Below are positions 16,506 through 25,583 of a stretch of DNA of 64,000 nt, in pieces. Within the stretch, counting starts at the first letter, position 1, and the number at the start of each line of letters is the position of its first letter. The notes under the pieces were generated by a model. The model saw only the letters and a program-made list of their open reading frames with translations. It was not told the DNA's origin and searched no databases. The stretch comes from Okibacterium sp. HSC-33S16 (lineage in GTDB: Bacteria; Actinomycetota; Actinomycetes; Actinomycetales; Microbacteriaceae): contig NZ_JALJZZ010000007.1 in assembly GCF_024171565.1 (NCBI RefSeq), forward strand, positions 124,001 through 188,000, given 5' to 3'. A program made the translations under genes and the position numbers.

Positions 16506-17885
16506 ATGACCACCGTCGATCCATCTCCCATTCACCCTGACGCTGTCGCCGACCTCAAGCAATCACTCGCCGGCTCCGTAGTTCTTCCCGGCGATCCCGA
16601 GTACGAGTCTGCGGCGACCGTTTACGGCACCGTCTACGGCGCCACAGCCGCACCCGCTCTCGTGGCACAGGTCTCCGACGCTGACGACGTTGGAGTGGCC
16701 GTCGCGTTTGCTCGATCACACGGGCTGGAACTCTCCGTCCGCAGTGGTGGACACAGCGGCAGCGGTTTCAGCACGAACGTCGGTGGAGTAGTCATCGATC
16801 TGCGTCGACTGAACAGCGTTGAGATCATTGACCCGGTCCGTCGACTCGTCCGAATCGGGGCAGGGGCCACCTGGGGCCAGGTCGCCGCCACATTGGACGG
16901 TTCCGGGCTTGCTCTGTCCTCCGGCGACACGACGTCCGTCGGGGTGGGCGGGCTCAGCCTTGGTGGCGGCATCGGTTGGATGGTGCGCACGTGCGGCCTC
17001 GCTCTCGACAGCGTGGTGGAAGCAACGATCGTCACGGCAGGAAGCGAGGTGCTTCGGGTCAGCGCAGACGAACACCCGGAGCTGTTCTGGGCGATCCGTG
17101 GTGGAGGGGGCAACTTCGGGGTTGTGACAAGCTTCACCTTCCACGCGCGCTCACTGTCACGCGTTTTCTCCGGAACACTGCAGTTCGGCGATGCAGACCT
17201 CGCCGAACTGCTGGCCGGCTGGCGTGATGTGATGCGAGCAGCGCCCGATGAGCTCAACACCACGTTCCTGGCCATGCCCGCGTTTCCGGGCATGCCCGGT
17301 GGCGTACAGGTCCTGGTGTGCTTCGCCGGGGACGATGCTGTCGCAGCTGAGGCCGCTCTTGCTCCTCTCCGTGACCTGCCCGGGCTCACGAGCGATGACG
17401 TTGCGGCTCACCCTTACGTCGACCTCCTCGAGGAGGCCCACCCGCCCGAGGGCATGACGATCATCGGGCACAACGCCTTCGCTCGAGAACTGACCGATGA
17501 AGCTTTGGGCGACCTCGCGTCGATGTACGCCGAGTTGGGCGGCTCGGTCCTCATGATTCGCAGTTTGGGAGGCGCCTTTAGCCGGGTGCCGAACGACGCA
17601 ACGGCCTTTGGCTTCCGGGACAGCGAAGCTCTGATCATCTCGGTGGCGTTCCTCCCACCAGACGGACCGGCCGAGGCTGGCTCACGCGTGCGTGACCTCT
17701 GGCAACACGTCTCCCCTCATCTGCAGGGCACGTACGCCGGCTTCTCCAGCGCGCCGGGTGGTGAGGAGCCAGCACTCCTTTACTCGCCTGACACTCTGTC
17801 GCGACTCATGAGCCTCAAGCGCACGTACGATCCGGAGAACCTGTTTCGGCGCAACCACAACATCCCGCCCGACCTGGCGCGCTAG
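16506..17885 (+). CDS. FAD-binding oxidoreductase, berberine-bridge-enzyme type
   Basis: A 459-residue flavin oxidase/dehydrogenase. The PCMH-type FAD domain spans about residues 40-215. RSGGHS at 79-84 puts the His that covalently links FAD at 83. The position that holds a second, Cys link in bicovalent members (just before VGVGGLSLGGGIG) is Thr/Ser, so single covalent attachment is expected. The BBE C-terminal segment ends with YDPENLFRRNHNI. Relatives oxidize sugars, alkaloids or polyketides, and the substrate here cannot be read. It is convergent with an MFS gene (20-base gap). A second BBE domain occurs in the fusion protein at 25584. Confidence 0.88.
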   Translation: MTTVDPSPIHPDAVADLKQSLAGSVVLPGDPEYESAATVYGTVYGATAAPALVAQVSDADDVGVAVAFARSHGLELSVRSGGHSGSGFSTNVGGVVIDLRRLNSVEIIDPVRRLVRIGAGATWGQVAATLDGSGLALSSGDTTSVGVGGLSLGGGIGWMVRTCGLALDSVVEATIVTAGSEVLRVSADEHPELFWAIRGGGGNFGVVTSFTFHARSLSRVFSGTLQFGDADLAELLAGWRDVMRAAPDELNTTFLAMPAFPGMPGGVQVLVCFAGDDAVAAEAALAPLRDLPGLTSDDVAAHPYVDLLEEAHPPEGMTIIGHNAFARELTDEALGDLASMYAELGGSVLMIRSLGGAFSRVPNDATAFGFRDSEALIISVAFLPPDGPAEAGSRVRDLWQHVSPHLQGTYAGFSSAPGGEEPALLYSPDTLSRLMSLKRTYDPENLFRRNHNIPPDLAR

Positions 17886-17905
17886 CACGGCCGGGCAGGA
17901 GCCGA

Positions 17906-19297
17906 TCAGGAGGTCGGTTCCTCCTGCCTGGGTATGTCCGTCCCCCGGAGGGATGCGCCTGCGGTTTCCGGAACGAAAAGCAGTGCGACGAAACCAACAG
18001 CACATGCAGCCATCATGTAGAACGCCGGAATGAGCAGATTGCCGGTGGACTGGATGAGTGCTTCGTTGACGAGGGGAGCTGTTCCTCCGAAGAGCGCGGT
18101 GGCGACGTTGTAGGTGATCGCAAAACCGGCGAAGCGCACCTGAGTGGGGAACATCGCGGGAAAGGTCGCTGAAATCGTCGAGAGCTGCAAGACGTACAGC
18201 ACTCCGAGGATCGCGAAGCCAACCAGCGCGCCGAGGAATCCTGTGCCCATCAACAGGTAGAGGGGAATCGCGCCGATGAAGAGCCCGACGACCGATACTC
18301 GCCACATCGGCTTCCGTCCAACGCGGTCGGAGAGGCGGCCCGCGAAGGGGATAAGGGCCATCATGACGAGTTCACCGACAAGGATGAGCGCCAGCGACGC
18401 ACTCGCGTCCAGCCCAATCTGGGTCTCCAGGTAGGTCGGCATGTAGCTGATGAGTGTGTAGTTTGCGACGTTGAGGGCGATGACCAGTCCCGCCATCGAG
18501 ACCAACGGACGCCAGTAGTGGGCGAACAACTCTCGGAGCCCCGAACGAGCGCTCGGCTCCATCTCGTGCTGTTCTTCGACCTCGCGGAACACCGGCGAGT
18601 CTTCGAGCTTGCTGCGAAGATAAACGCCGATCAATCCCAGCGGACCCGCGAGGAGGAACGGGATTCGCCAGCCCCACTCGGTCATGGTGTCCTCGCCGAG
18701 CAGCAACTGCAGAGCGAGGACAACGGCGGTTCCCAGAACAAAACCGCCGAGGGTGCCGAACTCGAGGAAGCTGCCGAAGAACCCGCGCTTCTTGTCGGGT
18801 GAATACTCGGCCATGAACGTCGCCGCTCCGCCGTACTCTCCACCGGTCGAGAAACCCTGAATGAGTCGCATGAGGATCAGCAGGATGGGTGCCCAGATGC
18901 CGATCGCGTCGTACGTGGGCAACAGGCCAATCGCGAACGTCGCACCGGCCATCAGAATGATCGTGAGCGCGAGAATCGCCTTGCGGCCGATCCGGTCGCC
19001 GAGGGGACCCCAGACCAGACCACCCAGCGGGCGCACCAGGAACGAGATGGCGAATGTGGCGAGGGCGAAGACGGTTCCGCCGGGAAAGAAGTTTGCGGTG
19101 ATGTAGGTGACGGCGACCGCGTACACACCGTAGTCAAACCACTCGGTCGCGTTTCCGATCGCCGACGCCGCGATCGCCTTGCGGATCGTGCGGCGCCCCT
19201 CGGTGGTTCCAGTTTCCGGCGGCGCGAACTCTGCCGCCGGGTCCTCGGGCAGGTTGGTGTTGTTGGGGCCGGTCGACATCACAGCACTGCGCCGCAT
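17906..19297 (-). CDS. MFS metabolite:H+ symporter (ProP/ShiA type)
   Basis: A 463-residue, 12-helix transporter of the major facilitator superfamily. The ASAIGNATEWFDYGVYA motif in helix 1 and the GPLGDRIGRK loop motif place it in the metabolite:H+ symporter family with ProP, KgtP and ShiA. The conserved GGEYGGAATFMAEY segment supports this. The transported compound is unknown; betaine/proline, dicarboxylates and shikimate are possible. ATG at 19297 is used, and an ATG six codons later at 19279 is equally possible since neither has a strong ribosome site. Confidence 0.87.
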   Translation of the reverse strand: MRRSAVMSTGPNNTNLPEDPAAEFAPPETGTTEGRRTIRKAIAASAIGNATEWFDYGVYAVAVTYITANFFPGGTVFALATFAISFLVRPLGGLVWGPLGDRIGRKAILALTIILMAGATFAIGLLPTYDAIGIWAPILLILMRLIQGFSTGGEYGGAATFMAEYSPDKKRGFFGSFLEFGTLGGFVLGTAVVLALQLLLGEDTMTEWGWRIPFLLAGPLGLIGVYLRSKLEDSPVFREVEEQHEMEPSARSGLRELFAHYWRPLVSMAGLVIALNVANYTLISYMPTYLETQIGLDASASLALILVGELVMMALIPFAGRLSDRVGRKPMWRVSVVGLFIGAIPLYLLMGTGFLGALVGFAILGVLYVLQLSTISATFPAMFPTQVRFAGFAITYNVATALFGGTAPLVNEALIQSTGNLLIPAFYMMAACAVGFVALLFVPETAGASLRGTDIPRQEEPTS

Positions 19298-19438
19298 GTT
19301 CTGGGGATGGACGGCTGTGCTGCGGTGAAAATGAACATTCAGCGAGGATAAATGTGCACTTAAAGGGTCGCAACCCCCCGCTGCATCGAGGCTCTCATCA
19401 CCGGACCGAGGTAAAATTCAGCCCTCGCGTAGCGGAAC

Positions 19439-20893
19439 TCAGGCGCCGTCGACCGTTCCCTCTGCCTGGCGACGCGCACGCCTGGTCAACGGTCCGGGCT
19501 CTACGGGCGATGGTGACGGCACACTCGGCGACGCGCTCGAGGATGTGGAACGCGGTGCCGGTGGAGACGCTGGCGAGTGGTTCAGGCCAGCCGCCCACGA
19601 GACGCTGGGCGGTCGATTGATCGACGCGACAGCATCCGTTTTCGTCTCGTCAGAATGAGCGTGAGCCTCAACCTTCTCCGCGGTCGAACTGGAGCCGACC
19701 GCTTTCACGACGAGAACGGCGATGGCGGTGGTCACCGGAATCGCCAGCACGAGACCGATCGACCCAACGAGGGTGCGCACGATTTCTTCGGCAAGCTCAC
19801 CACTCGAGATGGTCTCCAGGAATGGGCGGTCCTGGAGGGACAGCAGGATGAGGAGAGGAAGCGCGGCACCGGCGTAGGCGAAAACGATCGTGTACACCGT
19901 GGAGGCGATGTGGTCGCGTCCGACCCGCATCGCGCCGGCGAAGAGCCGACGTGCGCTCGATTCCGGTGCAAGTTCGTGCATCTCCCAGACCGCGGATGAC
20001 TGAGTGATGGTGACATCGTTGAGCACACCGAGTCCCGAAATGATGAGTCCGCAGAGCAGAATGCCCGACAGCGAGATCGAGTCGGTGGCGTAAGCCAGCG
20101 TGTAGTCGGCATCATCGTTGAGACCGGTGAGGTTGGCGGCTCCGGTGGCCCAGGCCGCCACCAGGGAGGTTGTCACCAGGCCGAAGATCGTGCCGAGCAA
20201 CGCGGTCGAGGTGCGGGCGGAGAACCCGTGCGCGAAGTACAGCACGGCGATCATGATGACGCTCGACCCCACCAGCCCGAGAAGAAGCGGCGGTTTCCCT
20301 TCGACGAGACCGGGCAGAATGAAATTCGCGACAACCAGGTAGGCGCCGAGCAGTCCGAGCAGCGCACGGAGCCCACGCCAGCGCGCGACAAGTATGACCA
20401 CGAGGGCATATACCGCCGCCAGAACACCCATGGGCACGGTTCGCACGAAGTCGATGAACGAATAGCGTGCCTCTGGACTCTCCGCTCGCTCCCCCAAATC
20501 GATGAAGCGGATGCGATCGCCCACCTTCACGGTCACCTCACGACCGATCTCAGGCGGCACTTCTACTGAGACGGAGTCACCGCCCCGATCGGTGACGAGG
20601 CGCGTCACCACACAGGTTTGTCCCTCCGGGGCGTTCGCGGAGGGGTAGAGACACGGAGCGACGGTAGTGCTTTCCACCGTTCCGACCTGGAACCCACCGC
20701 CCACTGCCGTCGCGTAGGGGTTGCCTACCTCGACGTTCTCGCTCGCACCGCTCGGCCACAGCAGCGCCATGCCCACGAGCGTCACGAGGGCCAGCGGAAT
20801 CAGGATGGCGGCCAGCAGGCGGTTCGCACGCTGCCGGATGGCCAGGGCATCGGTGCTGGGAGGGCCAGAGGGTGCCGCGTGCGAGTGTGACAT
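19439..20893 (-). CDS. YibE/F family membrane protein
   Basis: A 484-residue protein with a short cytoplasmic N-terminus, one helix (about residues 28-47), an extracytoplasmic beta-rich domain (60-160) and a cluster of about seven helices (165-400), then a Pro/Ser-rich tail. The motifs SGLGVLNDVTITQSSAVWE and GRDHIASTVYTIVFAYAGAALP, each cited in part, are the signature of the YibE/F family. The molecular role is not established. It ends about 15 bases downstream of the next gene's stop on the same strand, so the MFS gene at 20908 may be cotranscribed. Confidence 0.87.
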   Translation of the reverse strand: MSHSHAAPSGPPSTDALAIRQRANRLLAAILIPLALVTLVGMALLWPSGASENVEVGNPYATAVGGGFQVGTVESTTVAPCLYPSANAPEGQTCVVTRLVTDRGGDSVSVEVPPEIGREVTVKVGDRIRFIDLGERAESPEARYSFIDFVRTVPMGVLAAVYALVVILVARWRGLRALLGLLGAYLVVANFILPGLVEGKPPLLLGLVGSSVIMIAVLYFAHGFSARTSTALLGTIFGLVTTSLVAAWATGAANLTGLNDDADYTLAYATDSISLSGILLCGLIISGLGVLNDVTITQSSAVWEMHELAPESSARRLFAGAMRVGRDHIASTVYTIVFAYAGAALPLLILLSLQDRPFLETISSGELAEEIVRTLVGSIGLVLAIPVTTAIAVLVVKAVGSSSTAEKVEAHAHSDETKTDAVASINRPPSVSWAAGLNHSPASPPAPRSTSSSASPSVPSPSPVEPGPLTRRARRQAEGTVDGA

Positions 20894-20907
20894 GGAGTCG
20901 ACCCGGC

Positions 20908-22128
20908 TCAGGCCGCGAGCAGCCGGCGAGCCCGCGACGCACGCATGACATCCGTTCCCACGGTGAGAACGAAGGCGATTCCGACGAACAGCACGAGCGT
21001 GCCCGGCAGTGACTCGATACCCCGGCTGTCGAGGAGGAGCCCGCCCACGAGCGCACCGCCACCGATACCCACATTGAATGCGGTGGTCTGCAGCGCGGCC
21101 GCAAGGTCACGCGTTCGGAATGAGGCGGTGTGAAGCATCCGTGTCTGAAGCATTGCGGGGATACCACCGAACGCCGTGCCCCAGACAACGATGGCGACCG
21201 TCACGACAACCGAGTTGGCCGACCAGATTGCCAGCGAGAGGACGGTGGCCATGACGCCGAGGAGGGCGATCGCGAATCCTCGCTTCGGGAATCGGTCTGA
21301 CGCGAAGCCAGCGAGCACCAGGCCGATCGCTCCCGCACCGCCGTAGAGGAAGAGCAGGAACGGAACGCTCGACTCATCAAACCCAGCCGCGTTGATGAGC
21401 CACGGCGCGATGTAGGTGTAGTAAATGTTCTGTCCGGTGATGAGAATCACGATGACGACACAGAGCAGCACAATTCCGCGCATGCTGCGGTCCTTGCGCA
21501 GTGGCAGCGGGATTTCCCCAGTCTTGAGCACGACGTGGTGATTGACCGGAGGGAGGAACTTCATAACGGCGAGCGCGAGCAGTGCGATGACAACCGCGAT
21601 GATGCCGAATGCCACGCGCCAGCCCAGCCCGTGACCAAGCGCCGTTCCGACCGGAACCCCGAGCACGAACGCCGCCGACCCGCCGCCAGCGGTGATGGCG
21701 ACGGCCTTGCCCAATTGCTGCTTCGGAACGAGATGCGCCGCGTACGCCGCAACGACAGCCCAGAACAGCCCGTGCGCCAGTCCGCCGAGCACACGAGCAC
21801 CGACGAGCACTTCATAGGTGGGAGCAACGGCGGCCAGCACGTTGGCGAGGGCCAGCACAAGCAGCACCACAACGACGAGCCCCTTCCGCGAGTACCGGCG
21901 GGTGAGCGCCGCGAGCGGAGTGGTCGCAATCACCACCGTTCCGGCGAACACACTGACCAAAAAGCCCGCCGTCGACAGGCTGACGTCGAGGTCGCCGGCC
22001 ATCTCCGGCAACAGCCCTGTGGGCAGGAATTCGCTCGTCACCGAGATGAAGATGGCACCGGCAAGAGTGAGCAGACCGATCCACGGGAAGGCGGGCAGTA
22101 CGGCAGAGGGGTTCGTTGATGTGGACAC
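20908..22128 (-). CDS. MFS drug/sugar efflux transporter (AraJ type)
   Basis: A 406-residue, 12-helix MFS exporter of the DHA1 class. Motifs include SEFLPTGLLPEMAGDLDVS in helix 1, a GARVLGGLAHGLFWAVVAAYA segment and an A-rich helix 11. This pattern matches arabinose/drug efflux permeases such as AraJ and YdhP. The substrate is unknown. It is transcribed toward yibE/F with a 14-base gap. The 177-base gap to the divergent DUF1801 gene probably holds both promoters; no clear operator was seen there. Confidence 0.88.
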   Translation of the reverse strand: MSTSTNPSAVLPAFPWIGLLTLAGAIFISVTSEFLPTGLLPEMAGDLDVSLSTAGFLVSVFAGTVVIATTPLAALTRRYSRKGLVVVVLLVLALANVLAAVAPTYEVLVGARVLGGLAHGLFWAVVAAYAAHLVPKQQLGKAVAITAGGGSAAFVLGVPVGTALGHGLGWRVAFGIIAVVIALLALAVMKFLPPVNHHVVLKTGEIPLPLRKDRSMRGIVLLCVVIVILITGQNIYYTYIAPWLINAAGFDESSVPFLLFLYGGAGAIGLVLAGFASDRFPKRGFAIALLGVMATVLSLAIWSANSVVVTVAIVVWGTAFGGIPAMLQTRMLHTASFRTRDLAAALQTTAFNVGIGGGALVGGLLLDSRGIESLPGTLVLFVGIAFVLTVGTDVMRASRARRLLAA

Positions 22129-22305
22129 AGGCGTCGCCGATCGAGGTCATGAGCAAGAAGTACGTGCCGACGTCGATGTGCGGCGTGCGAGTGCCAAGTT
22201 TATTCGAGCCGTTGTCCCGATCCGTCAGTTTTCAAGAAGCGGATGCCGTCGGCCGGTTCCTAACATGAGGTTCAGTACCGAAATTTCACAAGGAAGGACA
22301 GGACC

Positions 22306-22770
22306 ATGGCAACCAAAGACAGCAGAGTGTCAGATACCCAGGACGGGTTTTCCGCCGAGGAACGCGAGGCCATGAAGGAGCGTGCCCGGGAGTTGAAGGC
22401 TGAGGCTCGTCGCGGTGAGCGTGATGCCAAAGCGCGCGAGAAGGGCGAGGCCGACTTGCTGCAGAAGCTCGCCGAGATGTCCGAGACCGACCGGGCTCTG
22501 ATCGAGCCCTTGCACGCCCTCATCATGAGGACCGTGCCGGAGCTCTTGCCCAAGACCTGGTACGGCATGCCCGCTTACGCCAAGGATGGCGACGTGCTCT
22601 GCTTCGTGCAGCCCGCCGATAAGTTCGGCACCCGCTACACCACCCTCGGTTTCAACGATCCGGCCATGCTCGACGACGGCGCCATGTGGGCGACAACGTT
22701 CGCCCTGACCGCACTCACCCCCGAGGCAGAGGACCGAATTGTCGCGCTCCTGCACAAGGCAATGGGCTGA
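22306..22770 (+). CDS. DUF1801-like protein with charged N-terminal helix
   Basis: A 154-residue protein. Residues about 12-65 are a highly charged helix (EEREAMKERARELKAEARRG and onward), likely a coiled coil. Residues 65-150 form a DUF1801/YdhG-type fold with ELLPKTWYGMPAYAKDGDVLCF and the YTTLGFND strand. Relatives bind iron or small ligands in a few cases, but the family function is unclear. AAGGAAGGAC precedes ATG at 22306. It is a single gene facing the hypothetical at 22789. Confidence 0.82.
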   Translation: MATKDSRVSDTQDGFSAEEREAMKERARELKAEARRGERDAKAREKGEADLLQKLAEMSETDRALIEPLHALIMRTVPELLPKTWYGMPAYAKDGDVLCFVQPADKFGTRYTTLGFNDPAMLDDGAMWATTFALTALTPEAEDRIVALLHKAMG

Positions 22771-22788
22771 ACGAACGGCAGGCGGTTG

Positions 22789-23250
22789 TCAGCGTCCCGA
22801 CGCGAGCAGCTTGATGACCCGATCCGGTGAGTGAAGAAGCTCCCGAGACGCAGGGTCATCGACCAGGCGGCTGAGAAGGGCCGACGCGGCCCGCACACTG
22901 CGTGTCCAGTATCCGCCGACGTGGTGCCGGGTCACGGGCATTAGCACCGGTTCCGCACCCGCCACGCCCACCGTCAGCGTGCCGTCTTCGAGGTCTTCAC
23001 CGAGGTTCCAGTCCGCAAAGACCGCCCCCAGCGCACCGAGCACCACCGTTGATACGAGCCCGGGCAGTCGAAAACGGGTCTCCGGCACCTCCAGCTGCAC
23101 GCTCGTTACCCGCGACCAGTCAAGGATGAGAGGCTGCTCCCGGAATCGACGAAGAATGAGAGCGGATGCCGTCAGCTCGGCATGGTGACCGCCTGCGTCT
23201 CCGAGAACGAGGGTGGTTCCCCTCGTCTCGAGCGGTCCGAATCGGCTCAT
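22789..23250 (-). CDS. Hypothetical protein, PH-like beta-rich
   Basis: A 153-residue protein not recognized by name. The start at 23250 gives MSRFGPLETRGTTLVLGD. The upstream open extension to 23370 is Arg-rich and overlaps the divergent promoter region, so it is unlikely to be coding. The pattern of alternating hydrophobic strands (TTLVLGD, ALILRRF, PLILDWSRVTSVQLEVP) and one hydrophobic segment (LVSTVVLGALGAVFA) suggests a PH-like membrane-associated domain. It diverges from the alcohol dehydrogenase across 134 bases. Confidence 0.6.
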   Translation of the reverse strand: MSRFGPLETRGTTLVLGDAGGHHAELTASALILRRFREQPLILDWSRVTSVQLEVPETRFRLPGLVSTVVLGALGAVFADWNLGEDLEDGTLTVGVAGAEPVLMPVTRHHVGGYWTRSVRAASALLSRLVDDPASRELLHSPDRVIKLLASGR

Positions 23251-23384
23251 GAATCCCAGCCTAGCGATGGATGGTGGGCGCCGCCGAGCCCGCCTATATC
23301 CCCGGGCTCCGGGTGAGACAAGCCCCTGTCGCTCACCGGGACGGGATGTGATTCTGTCTTCACGGAACAACGACGGGAGTACAA

Positions 23385-24530
23385 ATGCGAGCGATGGTGT
23401 ACCGGGGACCGTACAAGGTCCGCGTCGAAGAGAAGGACATACCGCCGATCGAGCACCCCAACGACGCGATCGTGCGGGTCACCCTCGCGGCGATCTGCGG
23501 CTCAGACCTTCACCTCTACCACGGCATGATGCCCGACACCCGGGTGGGGATGACCTTCGGCCACGAGTTCATCGGGGTTGTCGAACAGGTCGGCTCGTCG
23601 GTGCAAAACCTCAAGGTGGGCGACCGCGTGATGGTGCCATTCAACATTTACTGCGGCTCGTGCTACTTCTGTGTTCGCGGGCTTTACTCCAATTGCCACA
23701 ACGTCAACCCCAACGCGACCGCTGTCGGCGGCATCTATGGCTACTCGCACACCTGCGGCGGGTACGACGGCGGCCAGTCTGAGTACGTTCGCGTTCCGTT
23801 CGCCGATGTCGGCCCGTCGATCATTCCGGACTGGCTGGACGACGAAGATGCACTCATGTGCACCGACGCACTGTCCACCGGGTACTTCGGAGCGCAGCTG
23901 GGTGACATCAGCGAAGGAGACACCGTAGCGGTCTTCGGCGCGGGGCCCGTCGGCCTCTTCGCCGCGAAGTCAGCGTGGCTCATGGGCGCCGGCCGGGTCA
24001 TCGTCATTGACCAGCTCGAGTATCGCCTTGAGAAGGCCCGCAGCTTTGCCCAGGCCGAAACCCGCAACTTCGCCGAATACGACGACATCGTCGTTGAAAT
24101 GAAGAAGACCACCGACTACCTCGGTGCAGACGTTGTCATTGACGCGGTCGGTGCTGAAGCCGACGGCAACTTCACCCAGCACGTGACGGCCGCGAAGTTC
24201 AAGCTGCAGGGCGGATCACCCATTGCGCTCAACTGGGCCATCGACTCGGTCCGCAAGGGCGGAACCGTGTCGGTGATGGGCGCATACGGGCCAATGTTCA
24301 GTGCCGTCAAGTTCGGCGATGCCATGAACAAGGGTCTGACGCTCCGGATGAACCAGGCCCCGGTGAAACGCCAGTGGCCGCGACTGTTTGAACACATCCA
24401 GAACGGTTACCTGAAACCGAACGACATCGTCACCCACCGCATCCCGCTCGAACATATTGCCGAGGGGTACCACATGTTCTCAGCGAAACTCGATAACTGC
24501 ATCAAGCCGGTCATCGTCCCGAACGCCTGA
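23385..24530 (+). CDS. Zinc-dependent alcohol/aldehyde dehydrogenase (FDH/ADH family)
   Basis: A 381-residue medium-chain dehydrogenase. The catalytic zinc site is formed by C38 and H60-E61 (GHE), and the structural zinc site by C90, C93, C96 and C104. The Rossmann fold (VAVFGAGPVGLFAAKSAWLMG) begins near residue 183. The insert with AEYDDIVVEMKK and a long loop resembles glutathione-independent formaldehyde dehydrogenases and related threonine/alcohol dehydrogenases. The substrate is not decided by sequence. A ribosome site (CGACGGGAG) supports ATG at 23385. It forms a two-gene operon with the hypothetical gene 16 bases downstream. Confidence 0.9.
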   Translation: MRAMVYRGPYKVRVEEKDIPPIEHPNDAIVRVTLAAICGSDLHLYHGMMPDTRVGMTFGHEFIGVVEQVGSSVQNLKVGDRVMVPFNIYCGSCYFCVRGLYSNCHNVNPNATAVGGIYGYSHTCGGYDGGQSEYVRVPFADVGPSIIPDWLDDEDALMCTDALSTGYFGAQLGDISEGDTVAVFGAGPVGLFAAKSAWLMGAGRVIVIDQLEYRLEKARSFAQAETRNFAEYDDIVVEMKKTTDYLGADVVIDAVGAEADGNFTQHVTAAKFKLQGGSPIALNWAIDSVRKGGTVSVMGAYGPMFSAVKFGDAMNKGLTLRMNQAPVKRQWPRLFEHIQNGYLKPNDIVTHRIPLEHIAEGYHMFSAKLDNCIKPVIVPNA

Positions 24531-24546
24531 CAGGAAGGTCTGAACT

Positions 24547-25113
24547 ATGCCGTACACAGCGAACCAGCCTCCACGTGCGGAGTCGAACGATGAGCTTCGT
24601 GCACGCATCCCTGGCTGGGGTGCCGATCTCGATCCGAAAGACCGACCGTCGGTTCCGCGCGAACGATTCGATCCGGGCGCAACCGGTGCGCACTGGGAGT
24701 TCCCCGACCGCCAGGAGGAGAAGTGGCCGCGCGAACGCTCGATTGAGCATAAGTTCCTCACCCCGGTCTTCGGAACCTCGTCTCCACCGAAAGGGTTGTC
24801 TGGGGTGCTGCGCAAGTTTGCCTACGCGACGTACAGCGAAGGCCGAGCTGCGCACTGGCTCATCCTCCTGGGCGCCGACCGGGTGGACGCGATTGAGAGC
24901 CACCTGAAGTCGTTCCTCACCACGCGACCCGACAACCCCATCACCGAGACGGGCGTGCTGAGCGAGTTTCACCGCAATGGCTTCTCGTCGCGGTTCGGCC
25001 GGAAGCGTGTGGACCTTCACCACCAGTGGATCGACCCGATCCTCGTGGCCGGACCGTGGATCGCGGCAGTGTGTGCGATCGTCTGGGGAGCCAGGGCACT
25101 CGCGAAGCGCTAA
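24547..25113 (+). CDS. Hypothetical protein with C-terminal membrane anchor
   Basis: A 188-residue protein. Residues 1-75 are Pro/Arg-rich and charged. The middle has helices around LSGVLRKFAYATYSEGRAAHW. One transmembrane helix lies at about residues 166-184 (PILVAGPWIAAVCAIVWGA), followed by a short basic tail, so most of the protein should sit on one side of the membrane, probably the cytoplasm. AGGAAGG precedes the ATG. The 16-base spacing to the dehydrogenase suggests a joint function, possibly membrane recruitment. It is convergent with the HxlR gene, 4 bases apart. Confidence 0.68.
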   Translation: MPYTANQPPRAESNDELRARIPGWGADLDPKDRPSVPRERFDPGATGAHWEFPDRQEEKWPRERSIEHKFLTPVFGTSSPPKGLSGVLRKFAYATYSEGRAAHWLILLGADRVDAIESHLKSFLTTRPDNPITETGVLSEFHRNGFSSRFGRKRVDLHHQWIDPILVAGPWIAAVCAIVWGARALAKR

Positions 25114-25117
25114 CCCG

Positions 25118-25474
25118 TCAGGCGCTCTGCGCCTTCGGCGCGCGGTCCGCCCGCTCCCGGCTCCAGAGAACGAGCGGGCGCATGAGGGCAATCAGGCGCC
25201 TGCCGTCATCAGTCGGGGTGTAGCTGATCGTCACGGGCGTCGTCGGTGTCACGTCCCGCCCGATCAACCCGTCGGCTTCAAGTTCGCGCAGACGGGCGGC
25301 GAGCAGGCGGTCTGAGATTCCGTCCACGCTGTCCCGGTACTCCGAGAAACGACGCGCGCCCCTGGCTCCGGCGAGGAGGATTGCCGCGTTCCACTTGCGC
25401 CCGGCAAGCTCGACCGCGGCCTGGAATTGACGACACTCGTCGTCATTGATGTGTTCGAAGCTCGTTCCGCGCAT
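25118..25474 (-). CDS. HxlR/DUF24 family transcriptional regulator
   Basis: A 118-residue winged-helix regulator. The family core is present: GRKWNAAIL, then RRFSEYRDSVDGISDRLLAARLREL, split here as two motifs, then the wing YTPTDDGRRL. Cys14 sits where MarR/DUF24 sensors such as YodB, CatR and HypR have their redox- or quinone-reactive Cys. A perfect inverted repeat lies 9 bases upstream of its start, in the gap shared with the divergent flavoenzyme operon. It therefore probably regulates itself and the two LLM genes in response to an electrophile or oxidant; this is inference. Confidence 0.87.
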   Translation of the reverse strand: MRGTSFEHINDDECRQFQAAVELAGRKWNAAILLAGARGARRFSEYRDSVDGISDRLLAARLRELEADGLIGRDVTPTTPVTISYTPTDDGRRLIALMRPLVLWSRERADRAPKAQSA

Positions 25475-25482
25475 TCGTCCTC

Positions 25483-25499
25483 ACTAACTTTCAGTTAGT
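25483..25499. promoter_or_regulatory. Inverted repeat, likely HxlR operator
   Basis: ACTAACT-TTC-AGTTAGT is a perfect 7+3+7 inverted repeat in the 109-base gap between the HxlR gene and the divergent LLM-BBE fusion gene. It lies next to the HxlR start and far enough from the fusion start to overlap its promoter. DUF24-type regulators bind sites of this size and AT-rich composition. Confidence 0.75.
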
Positions 25500-25583
25500 A
25501 GCTTACGCCTCGTTGGTGGACTCGGCAAATATCGACCACACTGAGGACATGCATGCCCACTCCATCGTCGTCGGCCCGGCATC